From Ramlibacter cellulosilyticus (lineage in GTDB: Bacteria > Pseudomonadota > Gammaproteobacteria > Burkholderiales > Burkholderiaceae_C), in assembly GCF_014297465.1 (NCBI RefSeq), contig NZ_JACORT010000001.1, positions 744,001 through 808,000 of the forward strand: a stretch of 64,000 bases of DNA, written 5' to 3'. The translations under genes were made by a program, and so were the position numbers. Below are positions 18,770 to 32,680 of the stretch, one piece after another (position 1 is the stretch's first letter; each line of letters begins with the position of its first letter). A model generated the notes under the pieces. That model had not been told where the DNA came from, ran no database searches, and saw only the letters and a list, made by a program, of their open reading frames with translations.

Positions 18770-19134
18770 GGCGGGCGATTGCTGGGGTGCCCTGCGGGCA
18801 ACCCAGCCTACGGCCGTTGTCCACGGGAGGCGACCGGCCGTCGTTCACGGGAGGCCACCGGCCGTCTCGTTCACGGAGGCGACCGGCCGTCGTTCACGAG
18901 AGGCGACCGGCCGTCGTTCACGGGAGGCCACCGGCCGTCGTTCGCGGGAGGCCACCGACCGTCGTTCACGGGAGGCGGCCGGCCGTCGTTCACGGGTGGC
19001 CACCGGCCGTCGTCCACGGGAGGCGGCCGGCCGTCGCTCACGGGAGGCCACCGGCCGTCGTTCACGGAAGGCGACCGGCCGTCGTTCAACGGGAGGCGGC
19101 CGACCGTCGTTCACGGATGGTCACCGGCGGCCGC
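18770..19134. other. Non-coding repeat region
   Basis: This 365-base gap holds one reverse copy of element A and a tandem array of 24-base units running to 19140; a forward copy of element A lies just beyond it, inside the 3' end of the XRE gene. Some reading frames stay open because the unit is eight codons long, but I see no evidence of coding. Confidence 0.8.
18781..18813 (-). repeat. Dispersed palindromic element A, copy 3
   Basis: Reverse copy with loop CCTGCGG, beginning 11 bases after the sbmA-like stop. Its last bases run directly into the first unit of the tandem array. Confidence 0.85.
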
Positions 19135-19140
19135 TCACGG
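18812..19140. repeat. Tandem array of about thirteen 24-base units
   Basis: Thirteen full units and one partial unit follow each other head to tail; the consensus starts GGCCGTCGTTCACGGGAGGC and ends with a variable NACC. Eleven full units are 24 bases and two (starting 18860 and 19077) are 25. Units differ at one to four positions, mostly at the last four bases and around position 9. There are no unique spacers, so it is not a CRISPR array. It is bracketed by inverted copies of element A. Confidence 0.9.
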
Positions 19141-19995
19141 GTATTCGTAGGCTGGGTTGCGCGAAGCGCACCCCAGCTTCGCGAGCGCCCGCAAGCGCGC
19201 CGCCGTCTCCGCATCCGCCGGAAAGAAGGTCTCCAGCGCCAGCTCCTGCAAGGTCACGTCCACCGGCGTGCCGAAGATGGTCGTGGTGCTGATCAGGTTC
19301 AGTACCCCGTCCGGCGTCCGGAAGCGCAGCGGCACGGCGATGCCGAGCACCTCGCCTTCCAGCCGCGTCTCGTCCGCCCCTTCCGGCACCGGATAACCCC
19401 GCAACTCCTGCTCCAGCGCGCGCAGCGTGCCATCGCCGGTCGCCTGGATCTGCTGCCGCAGCCGCTCGAACAGGTGGTGCCGCCACTGTCCCAGGTTGGC
19501 GAGGCGCGGCGCGACGCCGCGCGGGTGCAGGCTCAGGCGCAGCACGTTGACGGGCGGCTGCAGGAGTTCGGCGTCCACGCCGGCGAAAAGCTGTCCGGCC
19601 ACGCCGTTGTGCGCCACGAGGTTCCAGTGGCGGTCCACGGCGAGGGCCGGGTGGGGCGCGTGGCTGCGCAGGATCAGCTGCACCGCCTCGCGTGCGGCGG
19701 CGAGCGCCGGGTCGTCCAGCGGCCGCTCGCGGTACATGGGCGCGTAGCCGGCCGCCACCAGGAGGGTGTTGCGCTCGCGCAGCGGCACGTCCAGCCGCTC
19801 CGCCAGGCGCAGCACCATCTCGCGGCTGGGCACCGAGCGTCCCGTCTCCACGAAACTCAGGTGGCGCGTCGAGATCTCCGCCTCGCCCGCGAGGTCCAGC
19901 TGGCTCATGCGGCGGCGCAGGCGCCAGTCGCGCAGGTGTTCGCCGAAGGGGCGCTGCGAAGCCGGCGCGGCCGGCGCGGCAAGGGCGATGTCCAT
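19135..19995 (-). CDS. XRE family regulator with MmyB-like ligand domain
   Basis: The 286-residue protein has an N-terminal Cro/CI-type helix-turn-helix ([20 protein letters not shown], then [20 protein letters not shown]) and a C-terminal MmyB-like domain ([29 protein letters not shown]). Members are usually repressors of nearby enzymes. The last 13 residues ([13 protein letters not shown]) are encoded by element A copy 4 and by the edge of the 24-base array, where the stop lies, so the original C-terminus has been replaced by repeat sequence. A perfect dyad at 20031-20049 lies 36 bases upstream of its ATG. It is divergent from serC. Confidence 0.85.
   Translation of the reverse strand: MDIALAAPAAPASQRPFGEHLRDWRLRRRMSQLDLAGEAEISTRHLSFVETGRSVPSREMVLRLAERLDVPLRERNTLLVAAGYAPMYRERPLDDPALAAAREAVQLILRSHAPHPALAVDRHWNLVAHNGVAGQLFAGVDAELLQPPVNVLRLSLHPRGVAPRLANLGQWRHHLFERLRQQIQATGDGTLRALEQELRGYPVPEGADETRLEGEVLGIAVPLRFRTPDGVLNLISTTTIFGTPVDVTLQELALETFFPADAETAARLRALAKLGCASRNPAYEYP
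19147..19177 (+). repeat. Dispersed palindromic element A, copy 4
   Basis: Forward copy with loop GCGAAGC. It forms the 3' end of the XRE regulator gene on the other strand and closes the inverted pair around the 24-base array. Confidence 0.85.
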
Positions 19996-20030
19996 GGCCT
20001 CGCATGGTAGAGGGCCCCGCGCGCCGGTTC

Positions 20031-20049
20031 CATGACCTGGGAGGTCATG
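20031..20049. promoter_or_regulatory. Dyad operator upstream of the XRE regulator
   Basis: CATGACCT and AGGTCATG are perfect 8-base inverted repeats around GGG. The site lies between the divergent XRE gene and serC, 36 bases from the XRE ATG. Its symmetry fits a dimeric XRE repressor controlling its own gene. Confidence 0.6.
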
Positions 20050-20159
20050 CCTTGCCGCCCGTCGGAGCGGGCCCGCGCGGAGGCGGGGCATGGCATCTTG
20101 GTATGCTGGCAGGTCCGGGGGCGCCTTGCGCCCCGCCCGTCTCCACGTTCCCAGCATCC

Positions 20160-21242
20160 ATGACCCGCGTCTTCAATTTCAGCCCCGGCCCTGCCACCCT
20201 TCCCGAACCCGTCCTGCGGCAGGCCGCCGCGGAGATGCTGGACTGGAACGGCTCCGGCATGTCGGTGATGGAAATGAGCCACCGCGGCAAGGAGTTCATG
20301 GGGATCCACGCCGAAGCGGAGGACCTGCTCGCGGAGCTGATGGGCATCCCGTCCGGCTACCAGATCCTGTTCATGCAGGGCGGTGCCATCGGCGAGAACG
20401 CGATCGTCCCCATGAACCTGATCGGCGCCACCGGCCGCGCCGACTACGTGCTCACCGGCGACTGGTCGAAGAAGTCCGCGAAGGAAGCGAAGACCTACGG
20501 CACGGTGAACGTCGCCGCAACCGGCGAGGCCTCGAAGTTCACGGCCATTCCGAAGCAGTCGGAGTGGAAGCTCGATCCCGGCGCCTCCTACGTCCACATC
20601 TGCTCCAACGAGACCATCGGCGGCGTGCAGTTCCACTGGACGCCGGACACGGGCAAGGTGCCGCTCGTGGCCGACATGTCCTCGGACATCCTCTCGCGTC
20701 CGCTCGACGTCTCGAAGTACGGCCTGATCTACGCCGGCGCGCAGAAGAACATCGGCCCCTCGGGCCTCACCATCGTCGTCGTTCGCAAGGACCTCCTCGG
20801 CCACGCGCTGCCGGTCACGCCGTCTGCCTTCAACTACCAGATCCAGGGCGAAGCGGACTCCATGTACAACACGCCGCCGACCTACGCGATCTACATCGCG
20901 GGCCTGGTGCTCAAGCACGTGAAGGCGCTCGGCGGCATGCCGGCCATGGCGGAACACAACGCGCGCAAGGCGAAGATCCTCTACGACTTCCTCGACGGCA
21001 GCAGCTTCTTCCGCAGCCCCATCTCGAAGGAGGACCGCTCCCTGATGAACGTGACCTTCTGGCTGAAGGACGACAAGCTCGACGATCCCTTCGTGAAGGG
21101 CGCCCTGCAGCACGGGATCTCCGGCATCAAGGGCCACCGCTCCGTGGGCGGCATGCGTGCCTCGATCTACAACGCGATGTCCGTCGAGGGCGTGCACGCC
21201 CTCGTGAAGTACATGCAGGACTTCGAAAGGCAGCATGGCTGA
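20160..21242 (+). CDS. serC: Phosphoserine aminotransferase
   Basis: The 360-residue PLP enzyme makes 3-phosphoserine from 3-phosphohydroxypyruvate. The start [16 protein letters not shown], the block [10 protein letters not shown], the Lys-bearing segment [13 protein letters not shown] and the C-terminal [15 protein letters not shown] are SerC signatures. Length is typical. The ATG at 20160 is required by the family start, although the frame is open upstream. It overlaps serA by eight bases, so serine synthesis genes are coupled here. Confidence 0.96.
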   Translation: MTRVFNFSPGPATLPEPVLRQAAAEMLDWNGSGMSVMEMSHRGKEFMGIHAEAEDLLAELMGIPSGYQILFMQGGAIGENAIVPMNLIGATGRADYVLTGDWSKKSAKEAKTYGTVNVAATGEASKFTAIPKQSEWKLDPGASYVHICSNETIGGVQFHWTPDTGKVPLVADMSSDILSRPLDVSKYGLIYAGAQKNIGPSGLTIVVVRKDLLGHALPVTPSAFNYQIQGEADSMYNTPPTYAIYIAGLVLKHVKALGGMPAMAEHNARKAKILYDFLDGSSFFRSPISKEDRSLMNVTFWLKDDKLDDPFVKGALQHGISGIKGHRSVGGMRASIYNAMSVEGVHALVKYMQDFERQHG

Positions 21243-22425
21243 GGCCGTGTCCTTCGGGGTCCTGGTACTGAACCAGATCTCGAAGGCTGGTCTCGAGCGG
21301 CTGCCTGCCGGCCGCTACCTCACGGGCAAGGACATCGCCGAGCCCGACGCCATCCTGGTGCGTTCCGCGGACCTCCACGGCCGGGAGATCCCGGCTTCCG
21401 TGCAGGCCGTCGCCCGCGCCGGCGCGGGCACCAACAACATCCCCGTGCCGGCGCTGAGCGCGCGCGGCGTCCCCGTCTTCAACGCACCGGGCGGCAATGC
21501 GAACGCCGTCAAGGAACTCGTGCTCGCGGGCATGCTGATGGCGGCCCGCCGGCTCGGCCAGGCACAGCGCTTCGTCGACACGCTCGATGCCGCCGGCGGT
21601 GACCTCGAGAAGGTGGTGGAAGAAGGCAAGAAGGCCTTCGCCGGCTTCGAGCTGTGCCACCAGACGCTGGGCGTCATCGGGCTCGGCAAGGTGGGCGCGC
21701 TCGTCGCCGACGCGGCGATCAAGCTGGGCATGCACGTGACGGGCTACGACCCCGACATCACCGTCGAAGCGGCGTGGAGCCTGCCGTCGCAGGTGCAGCG
21801 CGCCACCAGCGTGGAAGACGTGCTGAAGCATTGCCTGTTCGTGACCCTGCACGTGCCGCTCGTGCCTGCGACGCGGCACCTGGTGGGTGCGAAGAACCTC
21901 CCGCTCATGCAGGCGGACGGCGTGCTGCTGAACTTCTCGCGCGAAGGCGTGGTCGACGATGCCGCGGTGCTGGCGGCGCTCGATGCGAAGCAACTCGGCC
22001 ATTACGTCTGCGACTTTCCCAACGCGACCATCCTGCGCCACCCGGGCGTCATTGCCTTGCCCCACCTCGGTGCGTCCACGCGCGAGGCGGAGGACAACTG
22101 CGCCGTCATGGTGGCCGATCAGCTGCGCGACTACCTGGAGCACGGCAACATCCGCAACGCCGTCAACTTCCCGGACGTCCGCATGGGCCGCGGCACCTCG
22201 TGGCGCGTGGCCATCGCCAATGCGAACGTCCCGAACATGCTGGGGCAGATCTCCACGGCGATGGCGCAGGCCGGGCTCAACATCCACAACATGGTGAACA
22301 AGTCGCGCGGCGAGATGGCCTACACGCTGGTGGACGTGGACAGCCCCGTGGGGGAGCCGGTGCTCGCCGCCCTGCGCGCCATCGAGGGCGTGCTGTCCGT
22401 GCGTTACCTGCCGCAGCCCGCCTGA
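21235..22425 (+). CDS. serA: D-3-phosphoglycerate dehydrogenase
   Basis: The 396-residue enzyme performs the first step of serine synthesis. It has the NAD-binding motif [29 protein letters not shown] in the substrate domain, the catalytic Arg/Glu/His region including [16 protein letters not shown], and a C-terminal ACT domain ([20 protein letters not shown]) that could mediate serine feedback. It is the short form with ACT but without an intervening domain. It overlaps serC by eight bases. Confidence 0.93.
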   Translation: MAEAVSFGVLVLNQISKAGLERLPAGRYLTGKDIAEPDAILVRSADLHGREIPASVQAVARAGAGTNNIPVPALSARGVPVFNAPGGNANAVKELVLAGMLMAARRLGQAQRFVDTLDAAGGDLEKVVEEGKKAFAGFELCHQTLGVIGLGKVGALVADAAIKLGMHVTGYDPDITVEAAWSLPSQVQRATSVEDVLKHCLFVTLHVPLVPATRHLVGAKNLPLMQADGVLLNFSREGVVDDAAVLAALDAKQLGHYVCDFPNATILRHPGVIALPHLGASTREAEDNCAVMVADQLRDYLEHGNIRNAVNFPDVRMGRGTSWRVAIANANVPNMLGQISTAMAQAGLNIHNMVNKSRGEMAYTLVDVDSPVGEPVLAALRAIEGVLSVRYLPQPA

Positions 22426-22485
22426 CGCCCCCTCGCCCGCGTCTGGCGGCACAATGACGCAAAGCAACAACGAGAGGTCGAGAGA

Positions 22486-25379
<2,894 letters not shown>

Positions 25380-25380
<1 letters not shown>

Positions 25381-26549
25381 TGCTCGAACTGCTGGTGGCC
25401 GGCGGCGGGATCGCCGGCCTCGCCGCGGCGGTCGCGGCCCGGCATGCCGGCTGGGAGGCGCGCCTGTTCGAGCAGGCGCCCGAATTCACGGAGGTCGGTG
25501 CCGGGATCCAGCTCGGGCCGAACGCGACGCGCATCCTGCGCGAATGGGAGCTGTCCCCGCAGGCCCTGCACGCCGTGGCGCCGCCCCGCCTGCGCGTGCG
25601 CGACGGGGTCGACGGCGCCTTGCTCGCGCTGATGCCGCTGGGTGCGGATTTCGAGCGGCGCTACGGCGCGCCTTACCTCACGGTGCATCGCGCCGACCTG
25701 CACTCGGCGCTGCTGGCCGCCGCCCGCGACGCCGGCACGCGCCTGCACCCGGCCTGCCGCGTCCTCGAGGCGCAGGAGAGGGCCGATGCCGTCGCCCTGC
25801 GCACCGAGCGCGCGAAAGGGGTGGAAGGCGATGCGCTCGCCGTCGCCGAAGGCGTGTGGAGCGGCCTGCGCGCGCTGGTCGCCGAGGACGGGGCGCCGCG
25901 GAGCACCGGCCATCTCGCCTATCGCGGCATGGTGCGCCAGCAGGACCTGCCGCCGCTGCTGCGCAGCGACGAGGTGACCGTGTGGCTCGCCCCGCGCATG
26001 CACCTCGTGACCTATCCGGTGCGCGACGGCGAGTGGCTCAACGCGGTGTGCGTGGTCGAAGGCACGCAGGCGGGCGACCCGCGCAGCTGGGACCACGCGG
26101 CCTCGCAGGCGCAGCTGGACGCGGCGCTGGGCCCCGTGTGCAATGCCGTGCGCGAGCGCGTGGCGTGCATCCCCGAGTGGCGCCTGTGGGTGCTGCATGC
26201 GCGCACGCCGGTGGCGGCGCCCGGTGAGCTGGCCCGGGGCCGCATCGCGCTGCTCGGCGACGCGGCGCACCCGATGCGTCCCTACCTCGCGCAAGGCGCG
26301 GGCATGGCGATCGAGGATGCGCGGGAATTGCAGCGCGTGCTGTCGGTGGCCGACGGCCGCGTGATCGACGTGCCGACGGTCTTGCGCCGCTATGCGCTGA
26401 ACCGCTGGGAGCGGGTCGCGAAGGTGCAGGAGCGTTCCGAGCGCAACGGGACGGTGTTCCATGCGACCGGGCCGCTGCGCATGGCGCGCAACACGGCGCT
26501 GCGGACGCTGGGGGCGAAGCTGCTGGACCAGCCGTGGTTGTATCGTTGA
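25380..26549 (+). CDS. FAD-dependent aromatic-ring monooxygenase
   Basis: The 389-residue protein has the class A flavin hydroxylase motifs: an N-terminal VAGGGIAGLAAAVAARHAGW for FAD, a weakened middle motif (AVAEGVWSGLR in place of the usual GADG), and GRIALLGDAAHPMRPYLAQG for the FAD ribityl chain. Relatives hydroxylate salicylate, 3-hydroxybenzoate or related acids. Its start overlaps the acnA stop (TGATG). It converges on the kynurenine genes, but I see no feature that makes it a kynurenine 3-monooxygenase; the substrate is unknown. Confidence 0.83.
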
Positions 26550-26550
26550 C

Positions 26551-26681
26551 CGGTGGGGTTCACTTCGTTTACCTGCCCGCGGCCCGCCGCGGCCACCCCA
26601 CAGAAACCCACGCGCGTGAGCCATCCCCTGTAGGGTGGCGGCGCGCCAGCGCCGGAAGGTGAGCGCCAGCAAACCCCACCG
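26551..26681. repeat. Hairpin-rich intergenic segment
   Basis: CGGTGGGGTT at 26551-26560 is inverted as AACCCCACCG at 26672-26681, with several shorter GC palindromes between. It lies between the convergent monooxygenase and kynA genes and may act as a bidirectional terminator. Confidence 0.45.
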
Positions 26682-26687
26682 CCAGGC

Positions 26688-27527
26688 TCACAAGTCCGTC
26701 CGCAGCTGCCAGATCTCCGGAAACAGCACCACGTCCAGCATCTTGCGCAGGTAGCTCACCCCGCCCGTGCCGCCCGTGCCGCGCTTGAAGCCGATCACCC
26801 GCTCCACGGTGGTCACGTGCCGGAAGCGCCAGAGGCGGAACGCGTCTTCCAGGTCCGTGAGCTCCTCGCCGAGCTGGTACAGGTCCCAGTGCTGCTGCGG
26901 CGCGCGGTACACCTGCAGCCAGGCCTGCTCCACTTCCTTGCTCGCCTCGTACGGCTGCGTCCAGTCGCGCTGCACGTGCGAGGCGGGCATGGGCACGCCG
27001 CGGCGCGCGAGCAGGCGCAGCGACTCGTCGTAGAGCGAAGGCGCCTCGTACGCCGCCTGCACCACGGAGAGCCGCTCCGCATGGTGCGCGTGCGGCTTGA
27101 GCATCGCCGCATTCTTGTTGCCGAGGCGGAATTCGATGCAGCGGTACTGCCAGCTCTGGAAGCCGCTGGAGTTCGCGAGGTAGGGACGGATCGCGCTGTA
27201 CTCCGGCGGCGTCATGGTCGCCAGCACGTCCCACGCGTGCACCAGCTGCTCCATGATGCGCGAGACGCGGGCCAGCATCTTGAACGCGGGCGGCAGCTCG
27301 TCGGCGGCGATGCTGGCGATGGCGGCCGAGAGCTCGTGCAGCATCAGCTTCATCCAGAGCTCGCTCGTCTGGTGCTGCACGATGAACAGCATCTCGTTGT
27401 GGTCCGGCGAGAGCGGCTTCTGCGCCGACAGGATCGCGTCGAGCTGCAGGTAGTCGCCGTAGCTCATGTCCCGGCTGAAATCGAGCTGCGCGCGCTCGCT
27501 GCGCACGATGTCTTCTGGCTTGTTCAT
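26688..27527 (-). CDS. kynA: Tryptophan 2,3-dioxygenase
   Basis: The 279-residue haem enzyme opens the indole ring of L-tryptophan to give N-formylkynurenine. Family features include [34 protein letters not shown] with substrate contacts, [14 protein letters not shown], and [13 protein letters not shown] near the C-terminus. It overlaps kynU by four bases (ATGA) and is the last gene of the kynB-kynU-kynA unit. Confidence 0.96.
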   Translation of the reverse strand: MNKPEDIVRSERAQLDFSRDMSYGDYLQLDAILSAQKPLSPDHNEMLFIVQHQTSELWMKLMLHELSAAIASIAADELPPAFKMLARVSRIMEQLVHAWDVLATMTPPEYSAIRPYLANSSGFQSWQYRCIEFRLGNKNAAMLKPHAHHAERLSVVQAAYEAPSLYDESLRLLARRGVPMPASHVQRDWTQPYEASKEVEQAWLQVYRAPQQHWDLYQLGEELTDLEDAFRLWRFRHVTTVERVIGFKRGTGGTGGVSYLRKMLDVVLFPEIWQLRTDL

Positions 27528-28789
27528 GTCACTGCATGCTGCTGGTTGAATTCGGGCCGCTGCCACTCCTCCTCGGCGAGGACCTGGCGCAGGTGCTCCA
27601 CGGCGTGCCACGTGTCCTCGAAGCCGACATACAGCGGCGTGAAGCCGAAGCGCAGGATGTCGGGGCGGCCGGCGCGGAAGTCGCCGATGACGCCGCGCGC
27701 GATCAGCGCCTGCACGATCGCGTAGGCGCCGGTGTCGCGCGTGAGGCAGACCTGCGAGCCGCGCCGCGCGTGTTCGCGCGGCGTCGCCAGGCCGAGGCCG
27801 TGGCCGGCGCAGCGCTCCTCCACGAGCGCGATGAACAGGTCGGTGAGCGCGAGCGACTTGCGGCGCAGGGCCTGCATGCCGCCGAAGCGGTCCGCGGCGT
27901 GCAGCGTGTCGAGGCCGCATTCCAGCGCCGTCATGCTCAGGATCGGCTGCGTGCCGCACAGGTAGCGCGCGATGCCCGCGGCCGGCTGGTAGTCGTGCGT
28001 GAAGGCGAACGGCGCGGCGTGGCTCCACCAGCCGGAGAGCGGCTGCCAGAAGCGGTCCGCATGCCGCGGGTGCACCCATGCGAAGGCAGGCGCGCCCGGG
28101 CCGCCATTGAGGTACTTGTAGCCGCAGCCGATGGCGAAGTCGGCGTCGGCCCCGCGCAGGTCGACCTCCACCGCGCCGGCGCTGTGGGCCAGGTCCCAGA
28201 CAACCAGCGCCCCCGCGGCATGCGCCGCGCGCGTCACGGCGGCCATGTCGTGCATCGCGCCGGTGCGGTAGTTGACGTGCGTGAGCATCAGCACCGCGGT
28301 GCGCTCGTCGACCGCCGCGGGCAGCTCCTCTGCGTCCACGAGGCGCAGCTCGAGCCCGCGCTCGCGGCAGAGGCCTTCGGCGATGTAGAGGTCGGTGGGG
28401 AAGTTGCTGCGCTCGCTGACGATCACGCGGCGCGACGGGGCATCGGCGGCCGTGATGGAAAGCGCCGCGCTCAGCACCTTGAACAGGTTGATCGACGTGC
28501 TGTCGGTCGCCACCGTCTCGCCGGCGCCGGCGCCGACCAGCGCGCCTATCCTGTCGCCGAGCCGGCGCGGCAGCTCGTACCACCCGGCGGTGTTCCAGGA
28601 GCGGATCAGCCCCTGGCCCCATTCCTCGCGCACCGCCTTTGCGACCCGTTCCGGCGCGGCCCTGGGCAGCGGGCCGAGCGAATTGCCATCGAGGTAGATC
28701 ACGCCTTCGGGCAGCGTGAAGAGGTCGCGCAGCGGGCGCAGCGGGTCGCGCGCGTCGAGGGCGCGGCAATCTTGCAGGGTCGTCGTCAT
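27524..28789 (-). CDS. kynU: Kynureninase
   Basis: The 421-residue PLP enzyme cleaves kynurenine to anthranilate and alanine. It shows [13 protein letters not shown] near the N-terminus, [18 protein letters not shown], and [16 protein letters not shown] with the PLP-binding Lys. It overlaps kynA and kynB by four bases each, so the three genes are translationally coupled. The pathway here would supply anthranilate for catabolism or signalling. Confidence 0.96.
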   Translation of the reverse strand: MTTTLQDCRALDARDPLRPLRDLFTLPEGVIYLDGNSLGPLPRAAPERVAKAVREEWGQGLIRSWNTAGWYELPRRLGDRIGALVGAGAGETVATDSTSINLFKVLSAALSITAADAPSRRVIVSERSNFPTDLYIAEGLCRERGLELRLVDAEELPAAVDERTAVLMLTHVNYRTGAMHDMAAVTRAAHAAGALVVWDLAHSAGAVEVDLRGADADFAIGCGYKYLNGGPGAPAFAWVHPRHADRFWQPLSGWWSHAAPFAFTHDYQPAAGIARYLCGTQPILSMTALECGLDTLHAADRFGGMQALRRKSLALTDLFIALVEERCAGHGLGLATPREHARRGSQVCLTRDTGAYAIVQALIARGVIGDFRAGRPDILRFGFTPLYVGFEDTWHAVEHLRQVLAEEEWQRPEFNQQHAVT

Positions 28790-29415
28790 GGAAGGCTTCG
28801 CAGCACGGCGCGCACGGGGGACGCGTCGGCGGCCATGAGTTTCAGGGGCAGGGCGATCAGCTCGTAGTCGCCTTCCGGGACCGCGTCGAGGACGAGGTTC
28901 TCCAGCACGCGCAGGCCGCGGCGGCGGATCACCTGGTGGCTGTCCAGGGTCTTGCTTTCCGCCGGGTCGATGCTGGCGGTGTCGATGCCGACGAGGCGCA
29001 CGCCGAGGTCGGCGAGGCGCTCAAGCGTCTGCGGTGCATAGGCGGCCAGCTGCGGGTCCCAGCGGTCCACGGGGGCGCGCTCGTACGTGCGCACGAGCAC
29101 GCGGGCGGGCAGGTCCTGCACGGCGTGCGCGAGGTCGTCCCAGGTCACGAGCGGGCCGCGCCCGATCGCGTGGATCACGCGGCAGCGTCCCAGGTAGGGC
29201 TCCAGGTCGAGCGCGCCCACCGGCACGCCCTGCGGGTCGTAGTGCAGCGGGGCGTCGGCGTGAGCGCCCACGTGGGGCGAGAGGGTCAGCGTGCTGACGT
29301 TGACGGGGCAGCCGGGCGCGATCTGCGCGGCCCACTGCTGGCGGTACGGCGTGTCGCCGGGGAAGACGGGCGCGCCTTCCTGCACCGGCGGAGAGATGTC
29401 CCAGAGGCGTGGCAT
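28786..29415 (-). CDS. kynB: Kynurenine formamidase
   Basis: The 209-residue metal-dependent hydrolase converts N-formylkynurenine to kynurenine. The start [20 protein letters not shown] and the metal-binding pattern [12 protein letters not shown] (HxGxHxDxP) identify the cyclase-like KynB family. ATG at 29415 gives the standard 209-residue length; a longer frame upstream is not supported. It is the first gene of the kynBUA unit. Confidence 0.94.
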   Translation of the reverse strand: MPRLWDISPPVQEGAPVFPGDTPYRQQWAAQIAPGCPVNVSTLTLSPHVGAHADAPLHYDPQGVPVGALDLEPYLGRCRVIHAIGRGPLVTWDDLAHAVQDLPARVLVRTYERAPVDRWDPQLAAYAPQTLERLADLGVRLVGIDTASIDPAESKTLDSHQVIRRRGLRVLENLVLDAVPEGDYELIALPLKLMAADASPVRAVLRSLP

Positions 29416-29488
29416 GCGGCGCAGTGTGCGCTGCTGCCGGAGGGCGTGGTGTCGGTTGCTTCCAACAGCCTGCAAAAATTCTTCAGGC

Positions 29489-29824
29489 TTAAAGCATCCC
29501 CGTTTCGACCGGCGCCAGGCCGTGCCGTGCCCGTGCCTGCTCGCACGCGTCGCTGCCGGGCTCGAGCTCGCGGCAGGGGTTGGGTCGCCACTCGTAGATG
29601 CCGCAGGAGGCGCGCTCGCCGACCTTGCCGACGAGGGCCGCGCAGCGGACGGGCTGGTGGTCGGTGCCGCGCATGCGCCAGGTGCTGCCCGTCACCTCGA
29701 CGGCGAGGCCCATGGGAACGGTGCCGCCTTCGTCCAGCAGTTCGCAGGCGGAGAAATCGACGCGGTAGGCGGCGCAGCAGGCGCCGCAGCGCAGGCAAGG
29801 GTGCTCGGGATTTTCTTGTGACAT
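29489..29824 (-). CDS. YkgJ family cysteine-cluster protein
   Basis: The 111-residue protein carries the motif CLRCGACCAAYRVDFS near its N-terminus and further Cys residues in CAALVGKVGERASCGIYEWRPNPC. This is the CxxCGxCC family (YkgJ, UPF0153) presumed to bind zinc or an iron-sulfur cluster; the biochemical role is not established. It lies 73 bases upstream of kynB on the same strand and may share its transcript. Confidence 0.8.
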   Translation of the reverse strand: MSQENPEHPCLRCGACCAAYRVDFSACELLDEGGTVPMGLAVEVTGSTWRMRGTDHQPVRCAALVGKVGERASCGIYEWRPNPCRELEPGSDACEQARARHGLAPVETGML

Positions 29825-29908
29825 TTCAACGTCAACGCGAGAAGCGGCGCGGGCGTTGGGGCAGGGCTGTATGGAGATACAGATCGCCGCACGCCACAGG
29901 AGGCCACC

Positions 29909-30321
29909 ATGGAACTGCAGATCGCGCGCCAGATTATCGACACCCTGGCGCAGGGCATCCACCCGGTCACCGGGGAAGCCATGCCGGAAGACAGCCCTTA
30001 CAACGCCCCGCCGGTCATCCGCGCGCTGCACGCGGTGTCGCGGGCGCTGGAATGCGCGCTCGCGCCGCCCGGGGAGGCGCCGGAGGGCGGCAAGTCGCGC
30101 GGCAGTCCGCCGCCCAATGCCGGCAAGAAGTGGACGGAGCAGGAAGACGCCGCGCTGGAAACCGCCTACGACGCGGGCATCCCGCTGAAGCAGGTCGCGC
30201 AGGAGCTCGGTCGCACCGCGTTCGCGGTGGAGCAGCGGCTGGTGAAGCTCGGCAAGGTCGAGGCGCCCGCGGGCGGTGGCCGCTACGGCAGCACGGCCCG
30301 CGAGCCGCTCGCGGCCTATGC

Positions 30322-30325
<4 letters not shown>
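29909..30325 (+). CDS. Hypothetical protein with a SANT/Myb-like DNA-binding motif
   Basis: The 138-residue product has an N-terminal helical part (MELQIARQIIDTLAQGIHPV), a low-complexity Gly/Pro linker and a C-terminal segment (KKWTEQEDAALETAYDAGIP, then LGRTAFAVEQRLVKLGK) that reads like a Myb/SANT or Trihelix-type helix-turn-helix. A clear GGAGG ribosome-binding site precedes the ATG. It converges with argF and overlaps it by four bases. A nucleic-acid-binding role is inferred from the motif only. Confidence 0.7.
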
Positions 30326-31242
<917 letters not shown>

Positions 31243-31247
31243 GGTGC

Positions 31248-32441
31248 TCACTGCGCGAGGAAGTCCTTCACCAGCGGGGCCAGGATGGAGACCACCTCGT
31301 CCGCCTGGCGCTCGGTCATGATCAGCGGCGGCAGCAGGCGGATCACGGTGTCCGCGGTGACGCTGATCAGCAGGCCGGCGTCCGCGGCGCGCTGCGTGAG
31401 CACGCCGCAGTTGCGATCGAGCTCGACGCCGAGCATGAGGCCCTGGCCGCGGATCTCGACCACGCCCTTGAGGCCGCCGAGTTCGCGGGCGAGGGCGCCC
31501 TTGAGGTGGGCGCCGACGCGCGAGGCGTTCTCCAGCAGGCCGTCCTCTTCCATGATGCGCAGCGTCTCCACGCCGGCCCGCATGGCCAGCGGGTTGCCGC
31601 CGAAGGTCGTGCCGTGGTTGCCCGGCTGGAAGATGTTGGCCGCGCGGGGGCCGGCCACCACGGCCGCGATCGGCACGCCGGAGCCCAGGCCCTTGGCGAG
31701 CGGCATCACGTCGGGCTGGATGCCCGCCCACTGGTGGGCGAACCACTTGCCCGTGCGGCCCATGCCGCACTGCACCTCGTCGATGACCAGCAGCCAGTCC
31801 TTCTGGTCGCAGAGTTCGCGCACCTTCTGCAGGTAGTCGATGCGCATCTGGTTGATGCCGCCTTCGCCCTGGATGGTCTCGAACATCACGGCCACGACGT
31901 TGGGGTTGCCCTGCGTGGCCTTCTTCAGCGCGTCGATGTCGTTCATCGGCACGCGGATGAAGCCTTCCACCAGCGGGCCGAAGCCCTGCTGGACCTTCTC
32001 GTTGCCGGTGGCCGAGAGCGTGGCGATGCTGCGGCCGTGGAAGGCCTTCTCGTAGACGACGATCTCGGGGCGGGCGATGCCCTTGTCGTGGCCGAACTTG
32101 CGCGCGAGCTTGATCGCCGCCTCGTTGGCTTCCAGGCCGGTCGAGCCGAAAAACACGTTGGTGAGGCCCGACAGCTGCACCAGCTTGGCCGCCAGCTTCT
32201 CCTGGTTGGGCACGTGGTAGTAGTTGCAGCTGTGGATGATCTTCGCCACCTGGTCCTGCAGGGCGGGGACCAGCTTGGGGTGGTTGTGCCCGAGCGTGTT
32301 GACCGCGATGCCGGCCAGCGCGTCGAGGTAGCGCTTCCCGTTCACGTCCCACACGTAGCAGCCGTCGCCGCGCTCCAGCGCGATCGGCAGCCGGCCGTAG
32401 GTGTTCATGGTGTGGGGCGACGACGCCTCGATCTGGGCCAT
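31248..32441 (-). CDS. argD: Acetylornithine aminotransferase
   Basis: The 397-residue class III PLP aminotransferase has NTYGRLPIALERGDG near the start, YYHVPNQ, the Asp-containing DEVQCGMGRTGKWFAHQW, the Lys segment MPLAKGLGSGVPI and HGTTFGGNPLA. Together with argF downstream this supports acetylornithine/succinyldiaminopimelate transamination. ATG at 32441 gives the expected length; the frame is open further upstream without similarity. It is divergent from the DUF3579 gene. Confidence 0.93.
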   Translation of the reverse strand: MAQIEASSPHTMNTYGRLPIALERGDGCYVWDVNGKRYLDALAGIAVNTLGHNHPKLVPALQDQVAKIIHSCNYYHVPNQEKLAAKLVQLSGLTNVFFGSTGLEANEAAIKLARKFGHDKGIARPEIVVYEKAFHGRSIATLSATGNEKVQQGFGPLVEGFIRVPMNDIDALKKATQGNPNVVAVMFETIQGEGGINQMRIDYLQKVRELCDQKDWLLVIDEVQCGMGRTGKWFAHQWAGIQPDVMPLAKGLGSGVPIAAVVAGPRAANIFQPGNHGTTFGGNPLAMRAGVETLRIMEEDGLLENASRVGAHLKGALARELGGLKGVVEIRGQGLMLGVELDRNCGVLTQRAADAGLLISVTADTVIRLLPPLIMTERQADEVVSILAPLVKDFLAQ

Positions 32442-32609
32442 GGGTGCGTTTCCTCGAATCACAAATGAAAGCGGCTCAACGTGTGAAGTGAGCCGTTGAG
32501 GGCCGATTGTAGGCACACGGCCCGCGCGCCTTGTTTGAGAATTCCGCATCACAGCGATGCCCGCGACAGCCCCCTGACAGGCCCGCGGGCGACCATGGCG
32601 GCTGCCAAC

Positions 32610-32621
32610 TCTTATATAAGA
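32610..32621. promoter_or_regulatory. Palindromic operator, site 2
   Basis: A second perfect TCTTATATAAGA palindrome, identical to the site between gntR and mdh, lies 59 bases upstream of the DUF3579 ATG and 168 bases upstream of argD. TAGAAT follows immediately at 32622-32627 and may be a -10 box, which would put the operator in the promoter spacer. Confidence 0.6.
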
Positions 32622-32680
32622 TAGAATACTTGTGCGCCGCAGCAAGGGCCTTCCCTGCGCGCCCGGCGCCAGGCCACGAC

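Noticed and set aside
18871-19089. Octapeptide-repeat protein on the minus strand (NDGRWPPV-like repeats)
   Set aside because: Open only because the DNA unit is eight codons long; it is bounded exactly by the two 25-bp units that shift frame, and there is no ribosome-binding site.
18812-19140. Possible CRISPR array
   Set aside because: Units follow each other directly with no spacers, the unit is 24 bp and there are no cas genes in the window.
26551-26681. Further copy of dispersed element A
   Set aside because: It shares GCGCGCCAGCGC and GTAGG-like bases but not the GCTGGGTTGC/GCACCCCAGC halves.
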